From contig JALNQF010000211.1 in NCBI GenBank assembly GCA_028456385.1, positions 1-64,000 on the forward strand: a DNA stretch of 64,000 nucleotides. The letters are read 5' to 3'. Below, piece after piece: positions 1-11,615 of the stretch; position 1 is the stretch's first letter, and each line of letters opens with the position of its first letter. This DNA is from Ophiosphaerella korrae. Lineage: Eukaryota > Ascomycota > Dothideomycetes > Pleosporales > Phaeosphaeriaceae. The position numbers were made by a program, and so were the translations under genes. The notes beneath the pieces are model-generated. The model was not told where the DNA came from, searched no databases, and saw only the letters and a list, made by a program, of their open reading frames with translations.

Positions 1-77
<77 letters not shown>
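1..77. repeat. (GTA)n trinucleotide microsatellite
   Basis: About 25 uninterrupted GTA units open the window and end at a CCT. The array may extend beyond the left edge. It lies in a gene-poor stretch and no reading frame uses it convincingly. Confidence 0.97.
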
Positions 78-1183
78 CCTAGAGAATGCAGCTGAATATG
101 GGTTTATTTGGTCCTAGTATTGGGCGGGTGATGTTCGATTTGTTTCTATTGACTATCGGCCGGCATAACAAACGCCCTAACGAGTACACCCGGAAGGCGA
201 GCGACTGAGGTTTCTCAGAGAAAAAGTATATGTCACGGTAGAATTTTGCATAGGCGACCTCTCCGTATACCAAAAAAGTAGAAAAATCACCCTAGTTATA
301 TCAATACCAGATATTGTGGCATACTAGAATGCATGTTGAAGTAGGGTAGTAGGTGCCGACCCGCAGTTGGTGAGATGGGTTGAATGTTAGGCGTTGAGTA
401 GCCACATGGCGAGTTGGTCTTGGTGCCTACCCACTCCATTCGATCTCTCTCGGAACCCCCTGCAGAGCCGCAAAGCTGACCTAATGCTCCCTGATCACGT
501 GCGGTCCTACTACACCACATCTTCCTCCTAGCTTCGAGCTTGGTCTTCTCAAGTTTTCAACGACTAGTTGTCCGTCATTCCTAATGCTGATTTGATGCCC
601 GAGTCCGCATCGCTGGTATATCACTGCGTGCTTCTCACGTGGCAATCGGGGGCACTGCACGCCCCACTCACTACCATTGTATCCTCAACGAAGGCGAGTG
701 GGCCGCCCCGAGCTCCATCAGCGACTCGTCGTCCGTCATTCCTATGGCAGCCTTGCCGCTGCCCGAGTTCCTATCGTTGAAGTCCCGCTGCCTATACCCT
801 ACTTGCGCGCCCCCAAGCCCCACCGACGACGTGTCGTCCGTCATTCCTATAGCAGCCTTGCTGCTAGATAAGCTGCTCTCATGCACTATTCCTCTCTGTT
901 GGCTACTATTTTGAATTGTAGTTATTATTAGTTACCTAAGACTCTATTAATAGAGTCCGGCTATTAGAACGCAGCTCTGCTTTACTGTGCTAAATAAATC
1001 AAAAAGGTAGAAGGGTAATCAACAACGTTGATTATGAGAGCAGAACAGTATATATCGTACAAGTCTACAAGCCGCAGCCTCGTAGCCTTACACCTTTTAC
1101 TAAGTAGTTTATGGGTAAGAAGCTTATATAAGCTCTTAAGGTATAAACAACTCACTTTATAGTCTTATGTTATTTTTTTTTAG
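78..1183. other. Gene-free stretch with a spaced repeat
   Basis: I see no gene. Three copies of a short motif (tccgtcattcct and flanks) lie at about 571, 732 and 837; the last two share about 30 bp, including the stretch encoding VIPxAAL in one frame. From about 900 to 1180 the sequence is AT-rich with many TAG and TAA triplets, like the RIP-mutated DNA elsewhere in the window. Confidence 0.6.
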
Positions 1184-1613
1184 GTCGAGGGGCTTGAAAC
1201 TGGTCGAATCATCACCATTAGCGACCCCAATTCACCCGCAAAGATCTTTTCGGAGTCAGAACTCGCCATGCCCCGTGAGAAACCTCCATACTTGACGGTA
1301 CCTAAGGCAGCTGCCTACCCGCACTCGAGAGGGTCGACAAAGTCATTGCTCGCCCCACTCGCCGAGATGACCTTGACCTTAAGCCTGAGCCCACTATGTT
1401 GTCGTCGAACTTTTTGAGGATGGCAAGGTCAAGATGGTTTATGGTAAGCTTGTCACTAATTTACGGTTCATGGTTTCTAAAAGTTCATTTAATTCTTTCA
1501 TTATTAAGGCAACTGAACTTGGCTATCTTGGTTTTCATTTCGGATTCTACAAAGTCAATGAGTTATTCAAATAGGCCCTCATCCAGACGGGACTGGACCT
1601 GCCCGATTGCCAG
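1184..1613 (+). pseudogene. Unrecognised coding remnant
   Basis: A T-rich tract ending in tttag at 1174-1183 looks like a splice acceptor. It is followed by about 50 codons of protein-like sequence. The coding sense then moves to another frame at about 1400 (residues VVVELFEDGKVKMVYG) and appears again at about 1510-1613 with one in-frame TAG, ending just before a gtatgt donor-like site. The pieces need at least one frameshift, so I read a decayed gene with two or three exons. I do not recognise the family. Confidence 0.35.
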
Positions 1614-2319
1614 GTATGTAACTGAATGGGGCTGTGTAGTGGGTCTCGGTCCCAGCCCAGCCTATTATTTCTTTTATATTATCGTGTATTTCTCCTAGTG
1701 AAATGACTAGTTTATGGAATTCTATGCAAATCGTTCTAGCACTAACCGTACCGCAATGTTGTGGGCTCGTACCTGTTTTTATACGCAAGGCAGCTAGGTT
1801 TTATACCTTGAAATGGCTATAATGTACACTTCGTATCACGACCACAGCTATCTGATCGCCCTCTGAACACAGTGGAAATTCTTCCTAGGGTAATAACACG
1901 ATAAAAGGCACGTGGTGCTTGCAACGACAACGCTCTTTGGGTGACGAGATTGTTCCCTCCAACTTGCTTGTGCTGTTGAACTTGTATGTTGCGTCGCTTA
2001 GTATGTTTGATGGAAGCCACTACTAAGATCTGCACAAGTCTATGGGTGCCTGTTCGACCCGCAGACATGGTGATAAAGCTTGCACCTTTATTCCTTACAC
2101 GCAAGCCCCTAGCGCGCATTCATTCACTGCAGATCGTGGTCCACCACGCCCAATCGTACCTAGGCAATCGGTACACACCCGAATACCACATTATAGAAAC
2201 GCACTTGCGCTACAGACCCAGACTAATGGGAGCCGTCTGGATATGGTTCCAACCTTGAATCTACTGAGATTTGTTTGTGCTCTACACATAACGTCACCTG
2301 CTTTAATTGCGTCGCCTGC
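1614..2319. other. Intergenic, no gene seen
   Basis: Open frames of up to about 100 codons occur on both strands but overlap each other, and none reads like a protein family. Nothing else is recognisable. Confidence 0.5.
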
Positions 2320-3276
2320 AGCTAGGCCAAAACGACCTCACATGAGATGGACAGCGAGGGATATAGAGAGCCTACTGCAGATGAAGGAAGTAGAGAAGAG
2401 ATCGTGGGGGTACATAGCCGAGGCCTTCGCAAACCGCACTTCGTTTGGGGCAGTAAAACGGAAGTACTACGAACTAAAACCCCAAGGCGAGACTGATCAC
2501 CCAAAAAAAGTTGCTGCAGCATTGCTGCAGCATTGCGGCTTACATTTTCGATATCACCCGAAGAAGAGCCACCAAAGCCCATACATCCCTCTGACAACCT
2601 GCCGCTTTTGCCACTGGAGGTACAGAAATCTGTCCCATGCCCAAACACCGGTTGCAAATAGATATTTGATACATACAGGGCTGCCAAAAATCACGACGTG
2701 AACTACTGTGGAAAGCGAGACAGGTAAGGTCCATTCCCGTGTCCTTGGGCATGCGGTGAGATGTTTAGCAACCGAATATCACTCGCTGCGCATTATCGGG
2801 ATCACAGAAATGGCAGCAACAAAATCGCCAATTTTACGTGTCGATTAAATTGTGAACGACATTGCCCTGACTATCGTTTGTTGGTATCCCATGAGACTGT
2901 ATGCGGCTAAGACAAGTCCATATCAAAAACTGCCTCAAAGCTCATGCGATTCGACTTTGGGCCTAATACTGGAAGGCCAGCTTCAATCATCATTGTCGCT
3001 CGATACTCTAATGTACCGTCCGAAGAGTGGCATGCTAGGCAGGAAACGCTCCTGGAGGGACTGCCAATCTGGTGTCAGCCAGTATCAGAGGCCTATCGTC
3101 GACTCTACAACGATAATCGGCGCGCTGTTCTTCATGTTGGTGTCGAAGTCAAATCCGCCCACCTCCCGAGCCCTGCCAGCAGGGAAGAGATAAGTCTGGA
3201 TGGCTCTACACGGCAGCGAAAATGTAGGAAGTTACATGCCTGGAGGTTTACATCGAAAATCGACCTTGGCATCTAA
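2320..3276 (+). pseudogene. Decayed SANT/Myb-like plus C2H2 zinc-finger gene
   Basis: From 2326 to about 2520 one frame encodes a Myb/SANT-like helix set (RWTARDIESLLQMKEVEKR, then an aromatic-rich turn before KYYELKPQ). After about 2560 the coding sense moves to another frame, which carries three zinc-finger-like blocks at about 2630-2880: a C-X4-C pair, a finger starting FPCPWACGEMF with an HxxxH-type pair, and FTCRLNC with a terminal His/Cys. It then runs open to 3276. This second frame has TAG or TAA at about 2660, 2727 and 2900, which fit CAG or CAA mutated by C to T. The family would be a fungal DNA-binding protein. The frameshift could be an intron, but the stops make a dead gene likelier. 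Confidence 0.5.
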
Positions 3277-4749
3277 CAAGGAGCACCGTGCGACAATCCA
3301 GTCATTTTAAGCATCGGCGCCAGTGGCTGCTCGTGCAATGCTCCATTATTCAATCCATATATCGAACGTTTACCAGCGTTTGACTTAGTCATTCGATTTC
3401 ATACTCTTGCATACAATGGTGACAGCGGCCTTGAGCTTGATGAATCTTTTATGACTAAGGATGGAAAGGTTTGGTGGAACAGCTATAAGTCCAAAGACAC
3501 CCTCTGATGCCTCAGCGGTTGATTCAGACGAGCTTCAGTTAGGTGAACTCCAAGCAGTCAGTCAACTGATTGCATGGTGGGTTGAAACACAGCGACGCAA
3601 AGACATAACCAACGAGAACCACCTCATACCAGGTCGCAATGGGGGGTAGAAGTGTGTTCAAACAGGTATGGAAGGAATAGAATAGCTGGTTGGAGGAGAG
3701 GACTTTGCGTAAATGTGGAAGGCGGGAGCGCAGAGATGATGTTCACACGCGCAGATGGGACAAACGTGTAAGACCTCGAGCAGGTGTATAAAACCCACAT
3801 TTAGGCATACATCATGGAGACGGCCTAACTAGAGACCCGGCGAAGCGAAGTTTCATGATGTATCTACACCGCTACTGAGCGGATTCACCTGCCTTTAAAG
3901 GCATGCTCTTTTCGCAGTTTGATAACAATGCGTCACATACATACTTTCAACAGAATCTCTCTTTTATTCTTGAGACAACCAAGGCCATGATAGGTAAGCC
4001 GATGGTGCCAACAAAGTCCTGTTGGTGTCGACGGAGGGAACCGCGCATTTCTCTAGGCTGCCTCACGCGCCCAAAGAAGTCGATCTACTCGCCACTAAGC
4101 CACCTACTGAAGTTAGGTTTGTATTGCACTAGCCCTGTAAATTCAAAGCCCAGGTGGAGCTGCGTAGCTGTAACAGACTCCATTTTGCAGGACACGGCAC
4201 CTCGCACGCAACAGATCCGCTACGGAGCTTATTACCCCTTTTCACCCGGCCTCTCGCTGTCGCAAGCGGGGACCCTCCTTTTTGATGTGCATATCGGCCC
4301 GTTCTACTAGGATAACTAAATCCTCTAAGCTGGCGGATGAGGGTATTCAACTGATGAGCGCTATTCCGTCTCTCGTATTTAAGCATGTGGTCAGGCGGGT
4401 GATTGACTCCGTGCTTGATTGCAATATCTTGGAATGTTTTCGTACCACTATCAGCCATTAGATTGATAAAAAGGCCAGATCCGACAATGCTCTCGATTAT
4501 ACCGGCAGTCTTGCTTTTGATTGATAGTATTGTCGTGGAGTAACATCAAGCATTAGGATCGTCTGCAAGAATTACAAGAGAACACGCGCTGCTAAAAGAA
4601 AAGCTTTTGGTATTTCTAATGGTAATAAGCTACAATAAATGTTGATCAGGGTGCTCTCTAACGGGACAGGGCTACAGTCTGTCGAGAGTAGGTGAATAGG
4701 ATTGTATATGCGGGCTAAAAGAGCGGGCAAAAATGCGAAAAAAAAACAC
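3277..4749. other. Intergenic, no gene seen
   Basis: Short open frames are present (for example 3461-3649 and 3903-4310 on plus), but their translations show no domain, no plausible start context and no splice structure. Nothing else is recognisable. Confidence 0.45.
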
Positions 4750-4909
4750 TGTTGCCAGTGGGACTCGAACCCACGCCTATAATAGTTAGTCTAGGTACTG
4801 GAGATACAGAGTAACTCTACTTACGGATTTCTCCATACGAATGCGCCCACAAAGAGTGGAAAGTTGTTAAACTTGAGTCGTACGCCATAACCAACTCGGC
4901 CATAGCAAC
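4750..4909 (-). tRNA. tRNA-Leu (CAA anticodon) with intron
   Basis: On the minus strand the 5' end GTTGCTA (4909-4903) pairs with TGGCAAC (4757-4751), followed by discriminator A at 4750. The D arm has the Leu/Ser-like GGCCGAGTTGG. The anticodon stem TACGA leads into loop CTCAAG (anticodon CAA at 4875-4873), and the partner TCGTA lies about 30 nt further on, so an intron sits after position 37. The T arm GGGTTCGAGTCCC is intact. Oddly, about 60 nt separate the anticodon stem from the T stem, more than a normal Leu variable arm (about 13 to 20 nt). A GGAGA/TCTCC stem lies inside this insert. Either the intron boundaries differ from my reading or the variable arm carries an insertion. Confidence 0.65.
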
Positions 4910-6009
4910 TTCATGTTGATGCAAATATTGAAAATTATTTAATATATAGCTGCACTACGTTGAATATGCGAAAAGAAAGAAAAATTCGACATATAAGAAA
5001 ATGTAGATCGTATCTTGGCATCATGCGGGGTTCGGCTTATGCACTGCTTTGCTGACCTACGTATCTAATCCTGCTCTAGCTAGCTCTCAAGGCGCCCCAA
5101 GGCCGGATTCAAACAACTTCGTCAACAATGCAGCGCACCACGTTCCATGAGCCTAACTAGTACCCGTTGCATTAGCAGAGTTCACAGGTTATATCTCGAC
5201 TTCCAATTATATGCAAACTAGCGCTTGCTCAAGAGAGAATACGTATGGCCTGGGTGCCGGCGTTTATTTCTGAACCAATCAATGTATTCTCCACTGCACC
5301 TCATTCATCAAAGATTGCTGCCTCCGTGACTGGTGCCCAACCCGTAATCTACGAGTGCGCCTCACCTCTTCAAATATGTCTTTCCAACCTTGTCTGTCTG
5401 GTGTATCTCCTATGCATTTACAGTTCCTCGTTATCTCTCCTGTTATTTGTATGTTTTGGTGTAGGTTGTCTCTATCTACCATGTTACCCATCTCCTTCCT
5501 TAGTACACTTATGCAAAAGCTTTTCTCCCGGTTCGAAGTTCCCTTACTTAAATATCTATTTATGTCTGCTTGTAGTTCGTTTTCACGCGTCTCGAAGCTA
5601 ACTCGGAAATCCGGCCGCTTGAGAACGCAGCATACGAATTATGCGCAAGAAGGACGGAGCGGGCAAGTGAAATTCGAGCTTGCAAAGATGGATTGAGCGC
5701 GGAGGGATAGCGAGAGCGTTCTCGAAGACATTAGAGGCCTAGGGAGTCAACGTTTCGTCATCGAAAAATGTTACATGATACGCAAATGAAATCAATCGTA
5801 TTAATTGCGAAAGTTGCGTCTGCTATGTTGCAGATATGTAAGAGCTACATATACCATCCATAAGCAATACGTTCACCCTGACCCTATTCGTAAACCCCAA
5901 AGCTTTTCGTGCCCCATATTGCGGATAAGTAAATACTGCATATGCCACCCATATACCACATGAGCACCCAGACCTCATTCGACCGAAGCGTATGATGCTG
6001 AAGGGTTAA
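4910..6009. other. AT-rich intergenic, no gene seen
   Basis: Short frames on both strands at 5245-5700 overlap and match nothing I know. Two imperfectly similar blocks at about 5825-5890 and 5920-5975 (CATATACCA-like, then CACCC and GACC) suggest an old local duplication. Confidence 0.45.
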
Positions 6010-6190
6010 CATAATTTCTACTTCCCTTTAGGTAGTTATCCTCTACGTCTTGCAGCTTATCCTAGGCTGCTATAAGCTCATGAATAGCAGGGTCAGAGTT
6101 GAAGGTACCAACTGAAAGGAGTTGCTGTAGGGTACGCGAGGGATCGTACTTTGCCTAGTATACTATCGTGCTATTGAACATTGTTATGGT
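6010..6190 (-). pseudogene. Short coding remnant with TAG stops
   Basis: One minus-strand frame reads about 60 protein-like codons (for example YDPSRTLQQLLSVGTFNSD and DKLQDVEDNYLKGSRNYV) and is broken by two TAG codons where Gln would fit, as expected from CAG mutated by C to T. I cannot name the family; a transposon or repeat protein is possible. Confidence 0.35.
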
Positions 6191-6639
6191 TTATTGTCAT
6201 ACCATATTCAAGACGATTCGGTCGTATCTGTCCCACTTCCTTAATGAGTGTCCCAATCCCGTAATACTTTAACTAGCTGTATATAAAGCATAGGAAAAGT
6301 ACTTTCGTTTCTAACAATATTCAATTGGAGTAAATACTAATCACCATAGGGCGGTATAATGGTGACAAATCACTTTGCAATGTAAACCCCAATGTGGGAA
6401 ACTCCCGGTCTACCACGATCGCTCGCCACCCAAGCCACAAACAATAGCCTAACGATCAATAGTAATTACAATAACTCTTTTAAATAAGGCTAAGCACGGA
6501 AATTTCAACTTGAAGTTATCTAGGAACTATTATTGCTCGCAAGTTGGGCTTCTTGGCAGTATTGTCTCTGTCGATATCAGATAAAATTGCACAATATGCA
6601 GTGGCTCAAAGCCCAAACAAGTAGGACAAAGGAAAAGCC

Positions 6640-7171
6640 CCTGCGTCAGAGCCTACGAAAGATGAGCCTGCGGTTGAGGAGACAACCGAAGAGACTTTCA
6701 GTCTAGAACCAGTTCCCCGTCCCGCACGCACAAACCAATGGTTCGAAGCAGGTCGCGTCACTGTATGCGCAATGCAGAATCAAACTGTTGATGATTTGTA
6801 CCATCGTGTACGCGAGATGGTCGACCACTTCGCCGACCAGATAAAGAAACCTTGCTGTTTCATCGTCCGTCTACACAATATGGACTCAGGTCAAGACTGT
6901 CGTCGCAATGATACATCCCGATTACAACCACGACATGCCTACGATAGCCCTATTTCCTCATTGGTCAGAACTAAGCTACGAAAGGCCCACTGATGGAAAA
7001 AAAATTATCAAAGACTATCTCAATATCCACTGCGGCAAGGGCGCAGAAGATCGACGCATAAAGGTGATTGAAGCTTCTCTCGCACACTACATTCTCGAAC
7101 TCGCCCGCTTCGGAGTTGACAATGCTACGGCTGGCCATGGCGCATACTCAAGCACCAATGGCTTGATTTGA
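6640..7171 (+). pseudogene. Unrecognised coding remnant with frameshift
   Basis: Protein-like sequence runs from about 6640 in one frame (an acidic Glu/Thr-rich start, then VDDLYHRVREMVDHFADQIK) to about 6895. It continues in the next frame from about 6896 (VVAMIHPDYNHDMPTIALFP) to a stop at 7169-7171. The join needs a one-base shift or a very small intron. No known domain is evident. Confidence 0.4.
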
Positions 7172-7922
7172 AATGAGATGGCCGGAGCCTGTGCGAAAAA
7201 ATCTCAGCATTTCCACATATTTCCAAGGCCACGGCGTACAAGCAAGTGTAACCAAGGTAATTTTGATGCCGGGAGTATATAAACGGATACAGATACTGCC
7301 ATCTATAGATCCAGATGATGGCGAAAACTCACTACTTGAGAGGCCATGCACGACGGCTCAGCAATCGATGATGACTCGTCGATTGAGCCAAGCGCGGGAA
7401 TGCAGCACTGAGTATCACAGGATGCCTCATTATTTAAGCTGCGTATTTAAGTTTAGCCGGAGGACTTGGAGATCTGAGGGAATGTGCATAGCTTCGTCGG
7501 TCGAAACTCAGAGCTGGCCGTCCTACTTTGGTGTGCACTTTAGAGACATTAGCTCAGTGGGAGGTAGATCAACTAGCGGTAGAATGAATCATGTATTGTC
7601 AAGAACTAATTAGGTCTATTGTAGCATTTTTCAGAGGCTTTCTATCACGCATGCAGATGTATTGCCCGTGCAACACCAAGTATTTCAAGCAACGTAAGCT
7701 AGCGAAGCAACAACTATTGCAGCTGTACATTACAGGATATTGGCACGTCGGGTTGGATCTCTGTGACGTAAACTAACTTTTTACCGAACAGAATTGCTGA
7801 AATCAGCGCAACTTGATGCTACGATTGGTAGGAATTTATGCTTCACGCTTCAGGGATTCAACCCGACGTGCCTGCACCCACTAGCTATTCTAGACACTTG
7901 ATATGCAACGTTACAATCTAAG
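7172..7922. other. Intergenic, 3' flank of glucosidase II beta
   Basis: No gene is supported. The frame at 7173-7613 on plus has poor protein character. The right end of this stretch is the 3' flank of the minus-strand glucosidase II beta gene. Confidence 0.5.
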
Positions 7923-9690
7923 CTACAACTCATCATGCCCCTTAGCCTCCTCTCCCTTCTTAACCTCGACCCCGCACACCGCCGGTGTGCCAACCTCCAT
8001 ACGATACACACACTTCTCCTCCTCGACGATTTTCCAAATCTCGTCTGATTCAGCGCAGGCGAGGATGACGAGCGTGCTCCTGCTCGGGCCGTTCCAGCAA
8101 TGCTGGCCGTTTTCATACTTGAGGGCAAGGCGCTCGCCAGAGCCGAGACCCTTGCCATCAGCGGGGAGCTCTTCGTCGGCGGTGATGCTGGTGATGTGGG
8201 CGAAATTGCCCATGCCGGTATGGCCGCCACCGTTTCGGGATTTTTGGGTGGTGCGGCTGAAGAAACAGTGTTCGTAGGTGTATTCGCCGCTGTCCTTTTC
8301 GACGCAGGTGTCTTTTAGAGCACGGAAGATGGAGTCTGGGCCGTAGTCTTTGATTAGGTCTTCTTGATGTTTGGTGAGCTCGTTTTTGTCATCTTCTAGT
8401 TCGCGTTTGGCGGACTCGAGCTGTGACTTTGCGTCGGTGATGTGTTTTGATTCGGGGGCGTCGCCTGTGTTCGGGTCGGCGAGGATGCCGTTTTCGATGA
8501 GGGTGATACGCAGGTCGCGTAGCTTGGCATCGACCCAGTCGCGGAGAGGGGCGGGAAGGTACTCCTCAAACTTGTAGAGAACGTCAACATCAGATTCTGG
8601 GGTGGAAGTTTCGAAGTCCTCCCAGTGGATGGCGCTCTCCGAATCAGGCTTCAGGCTATCGTCGAGATCACGATCCAAAGCATCATTGGGACCAGGGCGG
8701 TCTTGTGCAGCGTAGTCTTCCCACGCCTTGACAGCGCGCTTCACGCCCTCGTCGTTAAAGTTAGGGTTGTATTCTTCTTTGAAGCGCGTGAGCATGGCCT
8801 CAAGCTCTTGAACACGTGCATTGGCCGTATCACGCTCATTCCGTATTCTGCCGATGTTCTCGGTGAGCTCCTCGATCCTGCCCTTGGCCAGGCTTGATAG
8901 CACTGTGATCTTGCCGCCCTTGCCCGCGCCCTTGATGACCTTACCCTTCTCCGCCCGCTCCAGCTCAGCCAGACTCTTTTCCAGGCCATCGACCTTGATG
9001 GTCTGCGCTTCAATCTGCGTCTGCAGCGTCTGTATGCGGTCCTCGACCTCCTTCTGCAAGCGCGCGGCATCGGCTATCAGCTGCTTCCGCCGCTGTCGAG
9101 CACCATTCAGGCTCTTTTGCCGCGCCTCGTCGTGCTTCCGCCACTCCTTGCCAATCTTAGCGCACTGGTCCTCACACTTGACGCCGCCCACGCCATTGTA
9201 CTCATCACTGCCGTCGCAGCACAGGTCGTAGTCGCACACGCCATCGTTGACGTTGGTAAAGGGAATATAGCTTGGTATGTGGCCCTTGTTTTTGCAGTAG
9301 AAGCCTGGCAGCGTGAGGGTATCCCCTCTTGACGGCTGTGGGGGCGAGAGGGGCGAGATATATGAGCAGGCGGAGGTGCCAGGTTCGTCAGAGCCATCTG
9401 GACAGTCGCAGTAGTCGTCGTTGACGTTATCCACGGGTATCGTGATGGAAGGATTCGAGATGCACATAAACGTCTCCGGGTTTTTGTAGTACTTGGCGAC
9501 TGCACCCGGCTGGTTAGCATAGAGTTCCTGATATGCGTACCCTGCTGCCCATTGATATGGATAGCTATAGTGGCGTGAACATACACTCTGGCCCCACGCC
9601 CCGAGGCCGTGCCGGCTCTGAGGCGGCATTCACTGTTCCCGCAAGCACGGGAAGCAACAGGGCAAGCGACGAGACGTGTTGTCTCCCCAT
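7923..9690 (-). CDS. GTB1: Glucosidase II beta subunit (PRKCSH-like)
   Basis: Regulatory subunit of ER glucosidase II, which removes the inner glucoses from N-glycans during glycoprotein quality control. It anchors the catalytic alpha subunit and binds mannose. Exon 1 is 9690-9585 (signal peptide MGRQHVSSLALLLPVLAG), the 85-nt intron 9584-9500 has gtatgt and gtgcag ends, and exon 2 is 9499-7923. The product is 560 aa. The join gives the family-typical GVGPEFAKYYKNPETF. Two cysteine-rich LDLa-like modules follow (DDYCDCPDGSDEPGT and CDYDLCCDGSDE), then a long coiled coil at about residues 150-270, an acidic linker and a C-terminal MRH mannose-binding domain (about 430-540) with its Cys pairs. 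It ends in HDEL, the ER-retrieval signal. An open frame runs upstream of exon 2, but only the spliced start gives a signal peptide. The identification is firm. Confidence 0.95.
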
Positions 9691-9903
9691 TTTTGTGTCT
9701 GTCGAGAGCAATTGGAACTTGAGACGTTGGCTCCAACTCCGACACATGGCGCTTTCTTGTCGGACCCTGCCCGTCTTGGCCAATCACAAATCGCATAGCC
9801 TTGGCATTGACGCTAACCTTCCATTTCACAGACACAAGCTCGTGTTAAATTCTTCCTCACATCAATTCCAAATGTGTACATCTATTAGATCCCAGTTGTT
9901 CAG

Positions 9904-10881
9904 TTAACCAAGACACAAATACCCTTTGAATCGCTCCATTGCTCTCCGAACCACGCCTGGCTTCTGCCCTGTTTCTTCCCTACCCGCCACATCAACACCA
10001 GGTTGCGACATCCTCTTGTTTTCGATCGGAGCCTCCTTCATCTCTGCCACTTTCCATTCTTCATCTGCTGGCTCAATTATCTTGACTTTCACTCGTCCTC
10101 TTCCTCTCCCATATCCCTTCTGGTTGAACACAATAAGCTTGCCTGTGCCTTCATCCCGGAATGCGCAACTGTAATGAGTGTGGCCGAAAGCCCACAATTT
10201 CACCGCCTTTGCTGTCCAGCACGGCTCTTTTGAAAGATCAGACACAAAGGCCGAATTGGCCGTACTGTTTTGATGCTCGGGCGCCGTGGCACGTTCATCA
10301 ATCGTCGGGCAGTGATGTGTTGCAATCATGATTTGACGCTTCGGCTCATGTGCTTCAATCTTAACCACTTGACTGTTCAGCCAATCCACATCTTTCCGAT
10401 GTTCTTCACTGCTCTTTTCCATTGACCACCCTACGATTCCCCTTTCCTCGTTGAAATCTGTAAGTCTAGAGTACACCTCGCTGGCTTGCTGTTCATGAAC
10501 GTTGCTCCAAAGCGTGCATCCCAATATAGTAATTTTCTCGTTGAGATCATACCGGTCGCGGAACATGAAATGGAACCGACCCCCATGTTCGAATTTTGCC
10601 TCTGCTTCGAAAATCCGTAGTTTCTCAATTGCAGCCTCTAACGTTATTTGATAAGGCTCATGGTTGCCTAGGACGTAGAAAAGGTGGCAACCTCGATTGT
10701 TCTCAAGGATTGTTCGAAGAAAGACGAAGAGTGCTGCATCTTTGACTAAACCAATGTCTCCAAGAAGGAACAGAGCGGTTCCGTCAACATCGAGACGAAG
10801 TTGTGTATATTGTGGGCTTGATTTTGGCGTTTCTAAATGGAGGTCAGACACAATCTGAAATTGTGGCTTGAGGAAGGCCAT
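9904..10881 (-). CDS. Calcineurin-like metallophosphoesterase
   Basis: A 325-aa protein of the calcineurin-like metallophosphoesterase superfamily. The metal-binding motifs appear in order: SDLHLE (Asp13, His15), GDIG near residue 42, GNHEP near 72, ATHH near 190 and GHTH near 237. I chose the ATG at 10881 because it starts just before the first beta strand (QFQIVSDLHLE). The frame stays open to 11013 and could add a 44-residue hydrophobic extension. The substrate cannot be read from the sequence; related small fungal proteins are annotated as Ser/Thr-phosphatase-like or cyclic-nucleotide phosphodiesterase-like. It is transcribed towards glucosidase II beta on the same strand, about 210 bp upstream of it. 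Confidence 0.85.
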   Translation of the reverse strand: MAFLKPQFQIVSDLHLETPKSSPQYTQLRLDVDGTALFLLGDIGLVKDAALFVFLRTILENNRGCHLFYVLGNHEPYQITLEAAIEKLRIFEAEAKFEHGGRFHFMFRDRYDLNEKITILGCTLWSNVHEQQASEVYSRLTDFNEERGIVGWSMEKSSEEHRKDVDWLNSQVVKIEAHEPKRQIMIATHHCPTIDERATAPEHQNSTANSAFVSDLSKEPCWTAKAVKLWAFGHTHYSCAFRDEGTGKLIVFNQKGYGRGRGRVKVKIIEPADEEWKVAEMKEAPIENKRMSQPGVDVAGREETGQKPGVVRRAMERFKGYLCLG

Positions 10882-11615
10882 AGGTTGCAAAAATGGATGA
10901 GGAAGTAGAGAAAAGAAGATTGCAAGTTTACAAATGAGGCCTGCTCCTTTACCAAATTTGTAGTAACCATAGTTTGAGATGTTATTCATGCACAAGATAC
11001 TGTTGACCCGCACCAGCAGAAAATGATTGGTCCTCAGTCACTTCAAAAAGTGGGGAAACCACTATCCTTCGCTCTAACACCAAACTTCTACCATGAGTGC
11101 ATAGATAAATTATTCTCAATGTTTTTGGGCAAAGTCTCTAATCACCCTTTTATTACTTATAAATATGTAGAAGAGGATTCCTGGAAGCCAAACTTCAGTA
11201 TAGCTGCCTCTTCAGCGGTTCAGTTACCACATTTCGGTGGCCAGCGAAAATCTGGAAATCAACCCTGAGTTGAAGATGGCATGTTGAGCGATCTGTGTCA
11301 TAAGGATCCTGCTCCTATAAAAGTAGTGAGAAGTCTTATAACGGATGTTATTACAAAAGAGCATGCCGCCAAGGAAGTGTTGCCAGCCACCGGAGGCCGA
11401 AGCAGTTGTGCTTGCCACGACTCCGCGCCAATGTTTACCTGCGCCACATCCCTCTTTCCTTTGTCGGCACATCTTCCATCTATCATGGCTGCTAGAAATC
11501 AAGCCTTCACATTATGTCAACCTTACCTTAACCCCATCCATATTCTTACTCCATTTTCTCACCTATCTTAATTACACCCAAATACTGAAGACCTCTTCTA
11601 CCTTCGGCACCACGG
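10882..11615. promoter_or_regulatory. Divergent intergenic region
   Basis: Probable shared promoter of the minus-strand phosphoesterase and the plus-strand disordered protein. It has CT-rich and A-rich tracts. No specific operator is identified. Confidence 0.4.

Noticed and set aside
5245..5700. Possible small genes of 113 to 118 codons
   Set aside because: Overlapping frames on both strands, no domain, no clear start or splice signals.
7923..9629. Glucosidase II beta read as one unspliced frame from 9629
   Set aside because: The unspliced start lacks a signal peptide and gives a non-family N-terminus. The spliced exon at 9690-9585 restores both.
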